From: an uncultured Ruminiclostridium sp. | GTDB taxonomy: Bacteria > Bacillota > Clostridia > Oscillospirales > Ruminococcaceae | Length of the DNA: 37,403 nucleotides | Direction of reading: 5' to 3' | Assembly: GCA_947624435.1 (NCBI GenBank) | Contig: CANQKE010000026.1 | Coordinates: 1 to 37,403, forward strand | Shown: in pieces, positions 14,519 to 22,470 of the stretch | Numbering within the stretch: the first letter of the stretch is position 1 | Layout of the letters: the number at the start of each line of letters is the position of its first letter | Made by a program: the position numbers and the translations under genes | Notes under the pieces: generated by a model | What the model saw: only the letters and a program-made list of their open reading frames with translations | The model's database searches: none | Told to the model about the DNA's origin: nothing

Positions 14519-14542
14519 TACGTTAAGCGGTCGTGTTTTGTT
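14519..14542 (-). promoter_or_regulatory. Possible ECF-type promoter for the sigma/precursor half of the operon
   Basis: On the minus strand AAC (14542-14540), 17 bp, CGTA (14522-14519), the general AAC...CGT pattern of ECF promoters, about 40 bp upstream of the 62-residue gene. The 99-bp gap is the largest inside the peptide operon. The match is short and could be chance. Confidence 0.25.
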
Positions 14543-14579
14543 AGATGATTTTTGAAAATTTTTTGTTTTTTTGTCATTT

Positions 14580-16790
14580 TCAGGTCTGGCTGACCGGCTC
14601 TTTATTGTCAAGACGCTGACGGGCTACCAGCTCGGCAAATTTCCCGTTCAAGGCTATAAGCTCGTCGTAAGTGCCCTCTTCGGCGATCTTGCCGTTTTCA
14701 AGATATATTATCCGGTCGCACTGCTTTATGGTGGAAAGCCTGTGCGCTATCACTATCCTTGTACATTTAAGGCTGTTCAGCGAATCGGAAACGGTCTTTT
14801 GGGTGATGTTGTCCAGCGCGCTGGTCGCCTCGTCGAACATAAGTATCTTAGGCCTCGGCGCTATCGCTCTGGCTATCATAAGGCGCTGGCGCTGACCGCC
14901 GGAAACGCCGCCGCTGCCCTCTGAGATGATAGTGTTCATGCCCATAGGCATTCTGCGTATATCCTCCGCTATGCCGGAAAGCTCCGCCGCCTCCCACGCT
15001 TCGTCCATAGTGAGCCACGGCGCGGAAATGGTGATGTTAGAGAATATATCCCCCTGGAACAGCTTGCCGTTTTGCATTACCGTTCCTATACTGCGGCGCA
15101 ATGATTTAAGGTCAAGGCTGGAAATATCCTTGCCGTCGTAATATACCGAGCCTTTCTGCGGAGTTTCAAAACCCAGCATTACTCTCATAAGCGTAGACTT
15201 GCCGCAGCCGGTAGTTCCTACTATCGCGACATACTGACCCGGCCGTATCTTAAGCGACAGATCGTCAAGGACGTTGGGCATGCTGTCGCTGTAGCGGAAC
15301 GAAACGTTGTTAAGCTCTATCCCGCCGGAAAGCCTTGTCACTACTTCCTTGCCCTCGGATATTTCGGGCACCGCGTCAAGTATCGGCTTTGCCATATCCA
15401 ATACCGGCTTGATATTCGCCGCGGTGAGCGCTATCCCCGCAAGTGCCATGAACGCGCCGGACACCATGCCGTACGCGGTATTGAACGCGTAGTAATCCGC
15501 TACCGATACGTTACTTACCACCGCTAGATAATACATAACGAATGTTCCCGCAAGGCTTATAATAGTAGTGAATACCGCGTTGTATCTTATTAAAGTCGGC
15601 GGGTCGTACAGCAGCTTTGCCTGTTTTGAGTACAGGCTGCCCCATTTGGCGAACGCGCGCCGTTCCGCACCGGACAGCTTTATCTTCTGAACGCCGGTTA
15701 TCAGCGCATAATCAAGACCGCTGACCTTAGCGCCCTGCTCCATCTGCTGCTTTGATATCCTCATCTGAGCCAGTGCGCTTATCACCGAAAACAGCACCGT
15801 AACAATTATTATTATCAGCGCGGGAACCACCAGCGTCGGCGCAAACGCAAATATCTGCGCGATATACACCAGTGAGAACACCGAGGTAAGACCGGTCGAA
15901 AGCACCGTATCCACCAGCATGGAGCATATCATATTTATGTACTGCGTTCTGACCGACAGCTCGCCGGAGCTGTATTTTTTGAAAAACGACGCGGGCAATG
16001 ACATGACGCGCGCCATGGTCGCCGCCTGTACGGTGACGTCCATTTTAGTGCGTATCCTCGCCATAATAAGCGATTTTATCGTGCTTATCATCAGTGTGGA
16101 TATTGACAGGCATATCATAAACACCGCTATAGACATAAGCAGCGTAAGCTCCTTATTATCCACTACCAGACCGAAAAGCAGCTGATTGAGCTTAGGGCTC
16201 AGCATACCTACAACGGTAGCGGCCAGCGTCACCGTTGCCGCTATCAGATAATCCGATACCGACAGGATACCGGCTATGTATTTCAGCAGGCTGCCTATAC
16301 TTATCTTTTTTAACGGGAACGGCTTGTAAAAGGCGATAGCGTCCTCCTCAAACAGCCCCTCGTTCTTTTTGGATATCTTAACAGTCTTACCTGTTGCGCG
16401 GTCGTAGTATGAATACCCCGACATACCGCTGGGTATCAGTGCGGCAACGCTGCCGTCCGACTTCATCACCGCGAGCATTGCTCCGAACGCGTCCTTGTAC
16501 CACCCTTTTTCAAGGGTGACGTTTCTGCGCATGATACCGTGCGGCCGCATGAGATATTCAAGCTGCTCGTTGGTATCCTTTATCGTATCCGGTACATCTT
16601 TCGATCTCGTTTTGATATGATAATAGCTTAGTATCTCGTCGATCGCGTCCTTAGCGCGGCTCTTATCGTCGGCGAACGCGTCGGATATATGCGTGCCGGT
16701 CACCGCGTCGGATATGCTTATAAACGCCTCCTCGAAGGTGCTGAGGTCTTTTTCCTTTCGCTGTTTTATCTGTTCATCGAACCAACCCAT
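14580..16790 (-). CDS. NHLM-type ABC transporter, permease-ATPase without active peptidase
   Basis: 736 residues. The N-terminal ~160 residues are soluble and lack the C39 cysteine motif; a transmembrane region with about six helices follows (about 165-460). The C-terminal ATPase has Walker A IVGTTGCGKSTL, signature SGGVSGGQRQRL, Walker B ILMFDEATSALD and the switch His in IVIAHRLST. The layout matches the second ABC subunit of NHLM (nitrile-hydratase-leader microcin) bacteriocin systems, which pairs with a C39-bearing subunit. It is 12 nt downstream of that subunit here. Role: export of the leader-processed peptides encoded downstream. Confidence 0.9.
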   Translation of the reverse strand: MGWFDEQIKQRKEKDLSTFEEAFISISDAVTGTHISDAFADDKSRAKDAIDEILSYYHIKTRSKDVPDTIKDTNEQLEYLMRPHGIMRRNVTLEKGWYKDAFGAMLAVMKSDGSVAALIPSGMSGYSYYDRATGKTVKISKKNEGLFEEDAIAFYKPFPLKKISIGSLLKYIAGILSVSDYLIAATVTLAATVVGMLSPKLNQLLFGLVVDNKELTLLMSIAVFMICLSISTLMISTIKSLIMARIRTKMDVTVQAATMARVMSLPASFFKKYSSGELSVRTQYINMICSMLVDTVLSTGLTSVFSLVYIAQIFAFAPTLVVPALIIIIVTVLFSVISALAQMRISKQQMEQGAKVSGLDYALITGVQKIKLSGAERRAFAKWGSLYSKQAKLLYDPPTLIRYNAVFTTIISLAGTFVMYYLAVVSNVSVADYYAFNTAYGMVSGAFMALAGIALTAANIKPVLDMAKPILDAVPEISEGKEVVTRLSGGIELNNVSFRYSDSMPNVLDDLSLKIRPGQYVAIVGTTGCGKSTLMRVMLGFETPQKGSVYYDGKDISSLDLKSLRRSIGTVMQNGKLFQGDIFSNITISAPWLTMDEAWEAAELSGIAEDIRRMPMGMNTIISEGSGGVSGGQRQRLMIARAIAPRPKILMFDEATSALDNITQKTVSDSLNSLKCTRIVIAHRLSTIKQCDRIIYLENGKIAEEGTYDELIALNGKFAELVARQRLDNKEPVSQT

Positions 16791-16802
16791 ACAAACACCC
16801 CC

Positions 16803-18989
16803 TTATTCATTGGAAACGAGCTTAGTATACAGCCCGTTCGCGGCGTACAGCTCTTCATGCGTACCGCGTTCAACGACTTTTCCGTTATCTAAAACGATTA
16901 TCTCGTCGCAGTCGCGTATGGTCGAAAGTCTGTGTGCAACGACTATGCAGGTTATTCCCCTGTCCTTTATGGAACGCACCACGTCGTACTCGGTCTTCGC
17001 GTCCAGCGCGCTGGTCGCCTCGTCAAGGATTATTATAGTGGGATCCTGAGCAAGCACGCGGGCTATCTCCATTCTCTGCCGCTGACCGCCGGAGAAGTCC
17101 TTTCCGTTTTCGGTGATGACGTAATCATATCCGCCGTCGCGCTGCATTATGTCGGAATGTATCTGCGCGTCCTTTGCGGCGAGTATCATCTCGAAATCCT
17201 CAATGGAGCTGTCCCACATCTTTATATTGTTTCTTATAGAGTCCTCAAACAGGATTATATCCTGATCCACTACCGCCAAAGAGCCGGTAAACACGCTGCG
17301 GTCGATATCCTTTATCGGCTTGCCGTCAAAAAGTATCTCGCCGCTCCACGGCTGATAAAGTCCGGAGATGAGCTTTGAAAGGGTGGATTTTCCGCAGCCT
17401 GAGCCTCCCACGAAAGCAACGCGGCTGCCCGGCTTTAAGGTAAGGCTGAAATCCTCTATCAGCGGATCGTCAAGGCGTGAATAGCCGAACGTAACGTTTT
17501 TAAGCTCCACGGTGCCGCTTAGCTTGCTGTACTCCGCGTCATCGGAAGCGGTATCGTCGTCCCTGTAGTTTACGTCGGTGGGATATTCCATAACGTCCTC
17601 GATACGCTCCATCTGGGTGCGCATCTCCTGTATGGTCTGACTTGCCGAGATAAGCGTCATGGCAGGTTCGGTAAAGGACGCTAAAAATCCCTGGAACGCC
17701 ATTACCATACCTACGGTGAAATTGCCCTGTATCGTGAACAGCACGCCGAGTATCAGCACTATTGTATTGGTAAGCTGAGAAACAAGTCCCGGCACCATGC
17801 CGAGGTATTCGTTGAGTCTTTCGTACCTTACCTGCTGGGTGTTCACGCTTGCCTGATAGCCCGACCATTTTTCAAAATAGCCGTTTTCCGCGCCGCTGGA
17901 CTTGATAGTTTCTATCATCTCTATACCCGCGACCGTCGCGCCTGCAAGCTTGCCCTCGTCGCGCATTTGTATACGGGTGATATTGACGCGTTTTTTAGAG
18001 ATTATCTGCGACATTACCAGATTGAGCAGTATAGAAGCCACGCCGACTATCGTCAATATCCAGCTGTAGCGTATCATTACCACGAGATAGAATATCATCA
18101 TCGCCGTATTCAGCACCAGCGGCGCAAAGGTATTTACAAGGCTGCTCGCTATGCCGGAATTGGTGCTTTGTCTTTGCTGGATATCCCCCGCCATTCGCTG
18201 GGAGAAAAACTCCATCGGCATACGCAGTATCTTCCATAAAAACGAAGTATCGCCCACTACCGCGAGCTTTCCCTCTATCATGTGGTTGGATTTTGCGGTG
18301 ACGTATGCGACGACGATCTGTGCCAGCGAAAATACCGCCAGCAGCACAAGGAAAGGATAGAACCATTCTATATCCGTGTGCGTAAGCAGTCTGTCCAGAA
18401 ATACCCGTGAAAACGCGGGCTGTATAATGCCGAGCAGCGATGTTATTATTGTAGTGATAACAGTGAAAGCGATAGCTACCCCCGCGCCTATAAGGCGTTT
18501 TCTCGCAAAGGACATCACACTTTTCGGCTTTCCGCCCGGCTTGAAATTCTCGGTCGGCTCGAACATCAGGCAGATACCGGTAAAGCTTTTATCGAAGGTT
18601 TCCATAGAAACGGTATAATTGCCTTTTGCCGGATCGTTAAGTACGGCTTTATCGCCCTTGAAGCCGCAAAGCACCACAAAGTGATTGAAATTCCAGTGTA
18701 CTATGCAGGGGAATTTTCCTTTTTCCTTGAGCTGCTCCGGCTCGTAGCGGTAGCCCTTTGCTATCATTCCGTAGCTGCGGGCGGCTTTAAGTACGTTCTT
18801 AGCGCTGGAGCCGTCGCGGGACACGCCGCAGTCCGCGCGCACCTGCTCAAGCGGTATCCATTTTCCGTAATAGGCAAGGATCATGGTAAGCGCCGCCGCT
18901 CCGCACTCAAGCGCCTCCATCTGCATTACCACAGGCACCTTTGCCCAGCCTTTCGTTATCGGCGTATGCTGCTTTTTATCAAACATCAT
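16803..18989 (-). CDS. NHLM-type C39-peptidase ABC exporter
   Basis: 728 residues from ATG 18989, with GAGG 5 nt upstream; a GTG at 18995 is in frame but lies inside that site. The N-terminal C39 peptidase has Q23, catalytic C29 (QMEALECGAAALT), H102 (NHFVVL) and D118 (LNDPAKG), all intact. Six-helix membrane domain about 165-450. The ATPase has FVGGSGCGKSTL, DFSGGQRQRMEIA and IIILDEATSALD. C39 exporters cut leaders after Gly-Gly while pumping the core out, which fits the GG-ended leaders of the thirteen precursors. First ABC gene of the operon, 7 nt after the secretion protein gene. Confidence 0.95.
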   Translation of the reverse strand: MMFDKKQHTPITKGWAKVPVVMQMEALECGAAALTMILAYYGKWIPLEQVRADCGVSRDGSSAKNVLKAARSYGMIAKGYRYEPEQLKEKGKFPCIVHWNFNHFVVLCGFKGDKAVLNDPAKGNYTVSMETFDKSFTGICLMFEPTENFKPGGKPKSVMSFARKRLIGAGVAIAFTVITTIITSLLGIIQPAFSRVFLDRLLTHTDIEWFYPFLVLLAVFSLAQIVVAYVTAKSNHMIEGKLAVVGDTSFLWKILRMPMEFFSQRMAGDIQQRQSTNSGIASSLVNTFAPLVLNTAMMIFYLVVMIRYSWILTIVGVASILLNLVMSQIISKKRVNITRIQMRDEGKLAGATVAGIEMIETIKSSGAENGYFEKWSGYQASVNTQQVRYERLNEYLGMVPGLVSQLTNTIVLILGVLFTIQGNFTVGMVMAFQGFLASFTEPAMTLISASQTIQEMRTQMERIEDVMEYPTDVNYRDDDTASDDAEYSKLSGTVELKNVTFGYSRLDDPLIEDFSLTLKPGSRVAFVGGSGCGKSTLSKLISGLYQPWSGEILFDGKPIKDIDRSVFTGSLAVVDQDIILFEDSIRNNIKMWDSSIEDFEMILAAKDAQIHSDIMQRDGGYDYVITENGKDFSGGQRQRMEIARVLAQDPTIIILDEATSALDAKTEYDVVRSIKDRGITCIVVAHRLSTIRDCDEIIVLDNGKVVERGTHEELYAANGLYTKLVSNE

Positions 18990-18996
18990 GCGCACC

Positions 18997-19518
18997 TCAA
19001 TTAAATAAGAACATTATCGGAGAAATGCTGTCGGTTATTATCTCCGCCTTATATGTGCCGTTCGGGAACGAAGCGCCCAGCTTTATCGGGTATACCCATT
19101 CACCCTCCATAAGGTCAAAAGTATGCATGGTGTATTCGTTAAACGTGCTTTTATCTACTACGATAGGCTCTTCGGAGATATCCTCTATCGGGTACTCCTT
19201 ATTGTCTATCCTTACGGAATCGTCAAGCGATACCTGTTCTATGTCCCCCTCTTTGACAAAGCAAAACGCTATCTCGTCCATACCCGCTTCCTGCGCCTGC
19301 GGTACGAGGTCTTCGAGCCCTTGCACGGACAAAACGACGCATTCGACCTTGGTCTCTATCTTGCCTACCGCGCCCCATACGATAAATCCTACCAGCAGGA
19401 GTATCACCGCGCCCAGCGTCAGCCAGATACCGGGGCTGGTCACCCGTATGTAGTCGTTGAGCTGCTCCGGAGAGGAGACGCGCTCTATGCTCTTTTCTCT
19501 GAAAATATTGTTTGCCAT
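18997..19518 (-). CDS. NHLM-type bacteriocin secretion (HlyD-like) membrane protein
   Basis: 173 residues. The N-terminus has the typical SIERVSSPEQLNDYIRVTSP stretch of NHLM secretion proteins, then one membrane helix (about 33-52, WLTLGAVILLLVGFIVWGAV), and an extracellular beta-rich domain (GKIETKVEC onwards). Shorter than the HlyD adaptors of classical type I systems because the coiled hairpin is missing, as expected where no outer membrane has to be bridged. It precedes both ABC genes and likely forms the exporter complex with them. No promoter is visible in the 58-nt gap to cstA, only a small ACGGG/CCCGT hairpin. Confidence 0.88.
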   Translation of the reverse strand: MANNIFREKSIERVSSPEQLNDYIRVTSPGIWLTLGAVILLLVGFIVWGAVGKIETKVECVVLSVQGLEDLVPQAQEAGMDEIAFCFVKEGDIEQVSLDDSVRIDNKEYPIEDISEEPIVVDKSTFNEYTMHTFDLMEGEWVYPIKLGASFPNGTYKAEIITDSISPIMFLFN

Positions 19519-19576
19519 TTATTTACCTCCGTTTTTATCATTACGGGGCAAGCCCGTTATTGAAGTCCGCGCGCTG

Positions 19577-21025
19577 TCATTTTGCCAAAGCGCCGGACGA
19601 AGTTCCTTTCTTCCCGTACCATATCAATGCGACAGCATACGCCGCGGTAAGCACTCCCGCTATCGTATAGCTTATCGCCCACGGTAAATTAAATCCGATA
19701 GCCGCGTTGAGGATAAAGCTGGATATTATGAACATATAGAACATACCCGGCAGCAGCGCCATGATAAACGGCTTTTTATGCCGTATCATGTATATTGCTA
19801 TCATGGCGAACGCGAACACCGCTATGGTCTGATTTGCCCAAGCGAAATACCGCCAGAGTATATTGAATCCGCCGCTGTTTACCTTAGCGAACACCAGCAC
19901 CGCCGCTACTACCGCGAATATTATCAGCGACACACCGAGCCTTTTTTTAGTCTTGGTCTGGTCTATTTTAAGCGCGTCGGAGATTATCAGCCTGAGCGAG
20001 CGCAAAGCTGTATCGCCGGAGGTTATCGGCAGTACGATAATACCTATCACCGCTATTATACCGCCGACGCCGCCGAGCAGGTTCTTAGCTATTATCCCCA
20101 CTACGTCGGTAGCCTCGGTCTCTGCTCCGGCAAGCCCCAGCTTCATTACGCCCATAGCGGCAGCCGCCCATATCATGGCGATCACGCCCTCGGCTATCAT
20201 CATGTTGTAAAAGGTCATGCGGCCTTCTTTTTCACTGCGCATAGTGCGTGAAATAAGCGTCGCCTGCGTAGAATGGAAGCCGGATACTATGCCGCACGCT
20301 ACGGTAACGAAGAACACCGGTATAAAGTTGAGCCCCTGCGGGTGAACGCCGAGCCCCGTCGTCCATATCTCGTCGAGCGGATAACCCTTTAGCAAAAAGC
20401 CTATGAACACACCTATCGCCGATATTATCAGCAGCAGTCCGAATATGGGATATACCTTTCCGATTATCTTATCTATAGGAAATAAAGTGGCTATGATATA
20501 ATACGCGAATATCGCGCCGTACACTATCCATACTACGGGATTTGTCACGCCGTTGTCCGCGCCGAGTATCTGCGTTACGAACAGGTCGCCCGGAGTATAG
20601 ATGAACACCGTGCCTACCAGCAGCATCAAAAGGCAGACGAACACGTTATAGATAGGATAAGCGTACTTGCCTAGATACTTTCTTATAAGTCCCGGCATCT
20701 GCGCGCCGTCGTTGCGCACCGATATCATGCCGGACATATAATCGTGGAACGCTCCGCCTATCACGCAGCCTATCGGGATAGTCAAAAAGGCGATAGGTCC
20801 GAAAAGTATGCCCTGTATAGGACCTAATATAGGCCCCGTTCCCGCGATGTTAAGCAGCTGTATCAGCGAGTTTTTCCACTTTTTCATCGGAACATAGTCC
20901 ATGCCGTCGTTGAGCCGCACCGCGGGAGTCTCGCGGTCGTCCGGCTTAAAGACCTTTTCGCAGAACTTGCCGTATACCGCTCCTCCCACAATAAGAAGCG
21001 CAAGTCCTATAAAGAATGTAACCAT
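19577..21025 (-). CDS. cstA: CstA-family carbon-starvation / pyruvate or peptide transporter
   Basis: 482 residues, polytopic (about 12-14 helices). CstA signatures are clear: NIAGTGPILGPIQGILFG, IGGAFHDYMSGMISVRNDGAQMP and GFHSTQATLISRT. It lacks the long C-terminal extension of the E. coli protein. CstA-family carriers take up pyruvate and/or peptides; in E. coli a relative (BtsT) is controlled by a LytTR system, interesting given the LytTR regulator at 3566-4303. AAGGAG precedes the start. It lies 54 nt after the DUF3089 gene and 58 nt before the NHLM genes, all on one strand. Confidence 0.93.
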   Translation of the reverse strand: MVTFFIGLALLIVGGAVYGKFCEKVFKPDDRETPAVRLNDGMDYVPMKKWKNSLIQLLNIAGTGPILGPIQGILFGPIAFLTIPIGCVIGGAFHDYMSGMISVRNDGAQMPGLIRKYLGKYAYPIYNVFVCLLMLLVGTVFIYTPGDLFVTQILGADNGVTNPVVWIVYGAIFAYYIIATLFPIDKIIGKVYPIFGLLLIISAIGVFIGFLLKGYPLDEIWTTGLGVHPQGLNFIPVFFVTVACGIVSGFHSTQATLISRTMRSEKEGRMTFYNMMIAEGVIAMIWAAAAMGVMKLGLAGAETEATDVVGIIAKNLLGGVGGIIAVIGIIVLPITSGDTALRSLRLIISDALKIDQTKTKKRLGVSLIIFAVVAAVLVFAKVNSGGFNILWRYFAWANQTIAVFAFAMIAIYMIRHKKPFIMALLPGMFYMFIISSFILNAAIGFNLPWAISYTIAGVLTAAYAVALIWYGKKGTSSGALAK

Positions 21026-21079
21026 AAAATATCACTCCTTAAAAAATTTTTTCCGCCGCAAGCCCGAAATTTAAGCCGA

Positions 21080-22057
21080 TCACAAATTGTTTTCCAGATA
21101 CGTTTGTAATCTTGTCTGCACGTTCTTTTCCAGATTGCGGTAGAAAAATTGATAATCGTATAAATGATATATGCCGTCGGTAAAAATATCCAATCCCGCG
21201 GGATAATCCGCAGGCGAAACGTCGGGGACTTTAAGCGCTCCTCTGCTGTCGTCGATATACGCGCCGGTAAGCGCGGGTATCTCATTTTTTATATTGCCGT
21301 CGTAATCGGTAAAGCACGCGCCGAGATTAAGGCTTTTATCAGCGGGAGTGCCGTCGGTAGTCCAGTTCAGCGGATTTATCGCAAGCGTTTTTGTCCCCTT
21401 TGGTATTATCAGAGAATCGTCGATATCCTCCGCCTCGCTGTTGAACGCTATGATAACGCCGGTGTCGCTTTCTCCCGAGGCAAATTTAAGCCGAGGATAT
21501 TCTTCAAGCTCCTGCTCGGTGACGCGCCAGCCTATCGCATAGCACGCGACCAGCTGACTTTGTATCTTCTCATCGGTAAAGCGCTCTTTCAGCAGTCTTA
21601 TGCACATATCCGCCCCTTGGGAAAAGCCCGCGAGTATTATCGGGCGGCCGTCGTTGAAATTGTCATAGTAATAATTAAACGACGTCTTTACATCCTCAAA
21701 GGCGGTATCGAAATACTCCTTTGCGCCGCTGTCCTCCATTTTGTAAACGTCCAGCGCCGCCTGACGGTAGTACGGTGCGAAAAAGCGGCATTCATCGTCG
21801 TATATGCCCTTTTCCATATTCGTCGCGCCGAGAAAGCTTGCTTTGGCGTCTTCGTCGGAAAGCGGCATGTTATGGATATCCTCCCCGCCCATATATACCG
21901 TCGGACAGATAAAAAATACGTCAGCGGGAGAATCAGTATCGCCGCTGCCGCAGTACGCCCAGTTTTCTTCGGCATGATAATCTACAGACGCGCTTTCACA
22001 GCCACAGAATAAAACGGCTGCAAAAACCAACAAAGCAATAAGTTTTACTCTTTTCAT
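21080..22057 (-). CDS. DUF3089 alpha/beta-hydrolase lipoprotein
   Basis: 325 residues. N-terminal hydrophobic signal ends FCGC, a fair lipobox, so it is probably lipid-anchored outside the cell. DUF3089-like features: ADVFFICPTVYMGG, RFFAPYYRQAA and the nucleophile elbow ILAGFSQGADM (GxSxG). The family is assigned to alpha/beta hydrolases of unknown substrate. It is the first gene after the minus-strand promoter at 22112-22140 and the first gene of the leftward run. Function beyond hydrolase fold is not known. Confidence 0.85.
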   Translation of the reverse strand: MKRVKLIALLVFAAVLFCGCESASVDYHAEENWAYCGSGDTDSPADVFFICPTVYMGGEDIHNMPLSDEDAKASFLGATNMEKGIYDDECRFFAPYYRQAALDVYKMEDSGAKEYFDTAFEDVKTSFNYYYDNFNDGRPIILAGFSQGADMCIRLLKERFTDEKIQSQLVACYAIGWRVTEQELEEYPRLKFASGESDTGVIIAFNSEAEDIDDSLIIPKGTKTLAINPLNWTTDGTPADKSLNLGACFTDYDGNIKNEIPALTGAYIDDSRGALKVPDVSPADYPAGLDIFTDGIYHLYDYQFFYRNLEKNVQTRLQTYLENNL

Positions 22058-22111
22058 GCTCTTTCACGCTTTCTTAAAAATCATCCGTAAAACACTATAT
22101 AGAACAGATTA

Positions 22112-22140
22112 ATTATATCATATTTTCGTGTTTTTTTCAA
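22112..22140 (-). promoter_or_regulatory. Sigma-A type promoter for the DUF3089/cstA direction
   Basis: On the minus strand TTGAAA (22140-22135), 17-bp spacer, TATAAT (22117-22112). Mirror image of the promoter at 22300-22328. Confidence 0.8.
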
Positions 22141-22152
22141 TGTTGCTCCTAT

Positions 22153-22287
22153 GACTTTTAGGTAATGAAGATTGACTTTTACGAAATTGTTAAAATCGCC
22201 TATATCAGCGGGAGGTAAAATTTACCGCAAAGGTCGACATATTCGGCGCATGATTACCTAAAAATCGCGTTTGATTACTTAAACGTC
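22153..22287. promoter_or_regulatory. Symmetric array of four 14-bp boxes between divergent promoters
   Basis: Boxes GACTTTTAGGTAAT (22153-22166) and GACTTTTACGAAAT (22174-22187) on the plus strand, and the same motif on the minus strand at 22253-22266 (GATTTTTAGGTAAT) and 22274-22287 (GACGTTTAAGTAAT). Spacing within each pair is exactly 21 bp. The box nearest each promoter is exactly 12 bp from its -35. A palindrome GGTAAAATTTACC (22214-22226) sits at the dyad centre, 22220. Paired direct repeats with 21-bp pitch are what LytTR-type activators use; the identity of the factor is inference. Confidence 0.75.
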
Positions 22288-22299
22288 AATAGAATGGGT

Positions 22300-22328
22300 T
22301 TGAAAAGTCACTGTAAAAGTGATATAAT
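22300..22328 (+). promoter_or_regulatory. Sigma-A type promoter of the 5'-nucleotidase gene
   Basis: TTGAAA (22300-22305), 17-bp spacer, TATAAT (22323-22328), 143 bp upstream of the start codon. Confidence 0.8.
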
Positions 22329-22470
22329 TAGCTTGGATTATTGCGGTTATTTGTATTTAGAAATACTCAAAACAGCGATAACTAACGAGCAATAAATGCG
22401 GACTTTTCTGCATTTGTCGCATATAAAAACGCGTATAAAAAGCGCGCAAATCAAGAAAAGGAGAAAACAA

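Noticed and set aside
18997-19576. Independent promoter of the NHLM genes in the gap after cstA
   Set aside because: The 58-nt gap holds only a small hairpin and the ribosome binding site; no -35/-10 pair is visible, so a promoter inside cstA or readthrough is more likely.
21164-22012. 282-codon plus-strand ORF opposite the DUF3089 gene
   Set aside because: Antisense of a gene with clear family motifs and signal peptide; no family features of its own.
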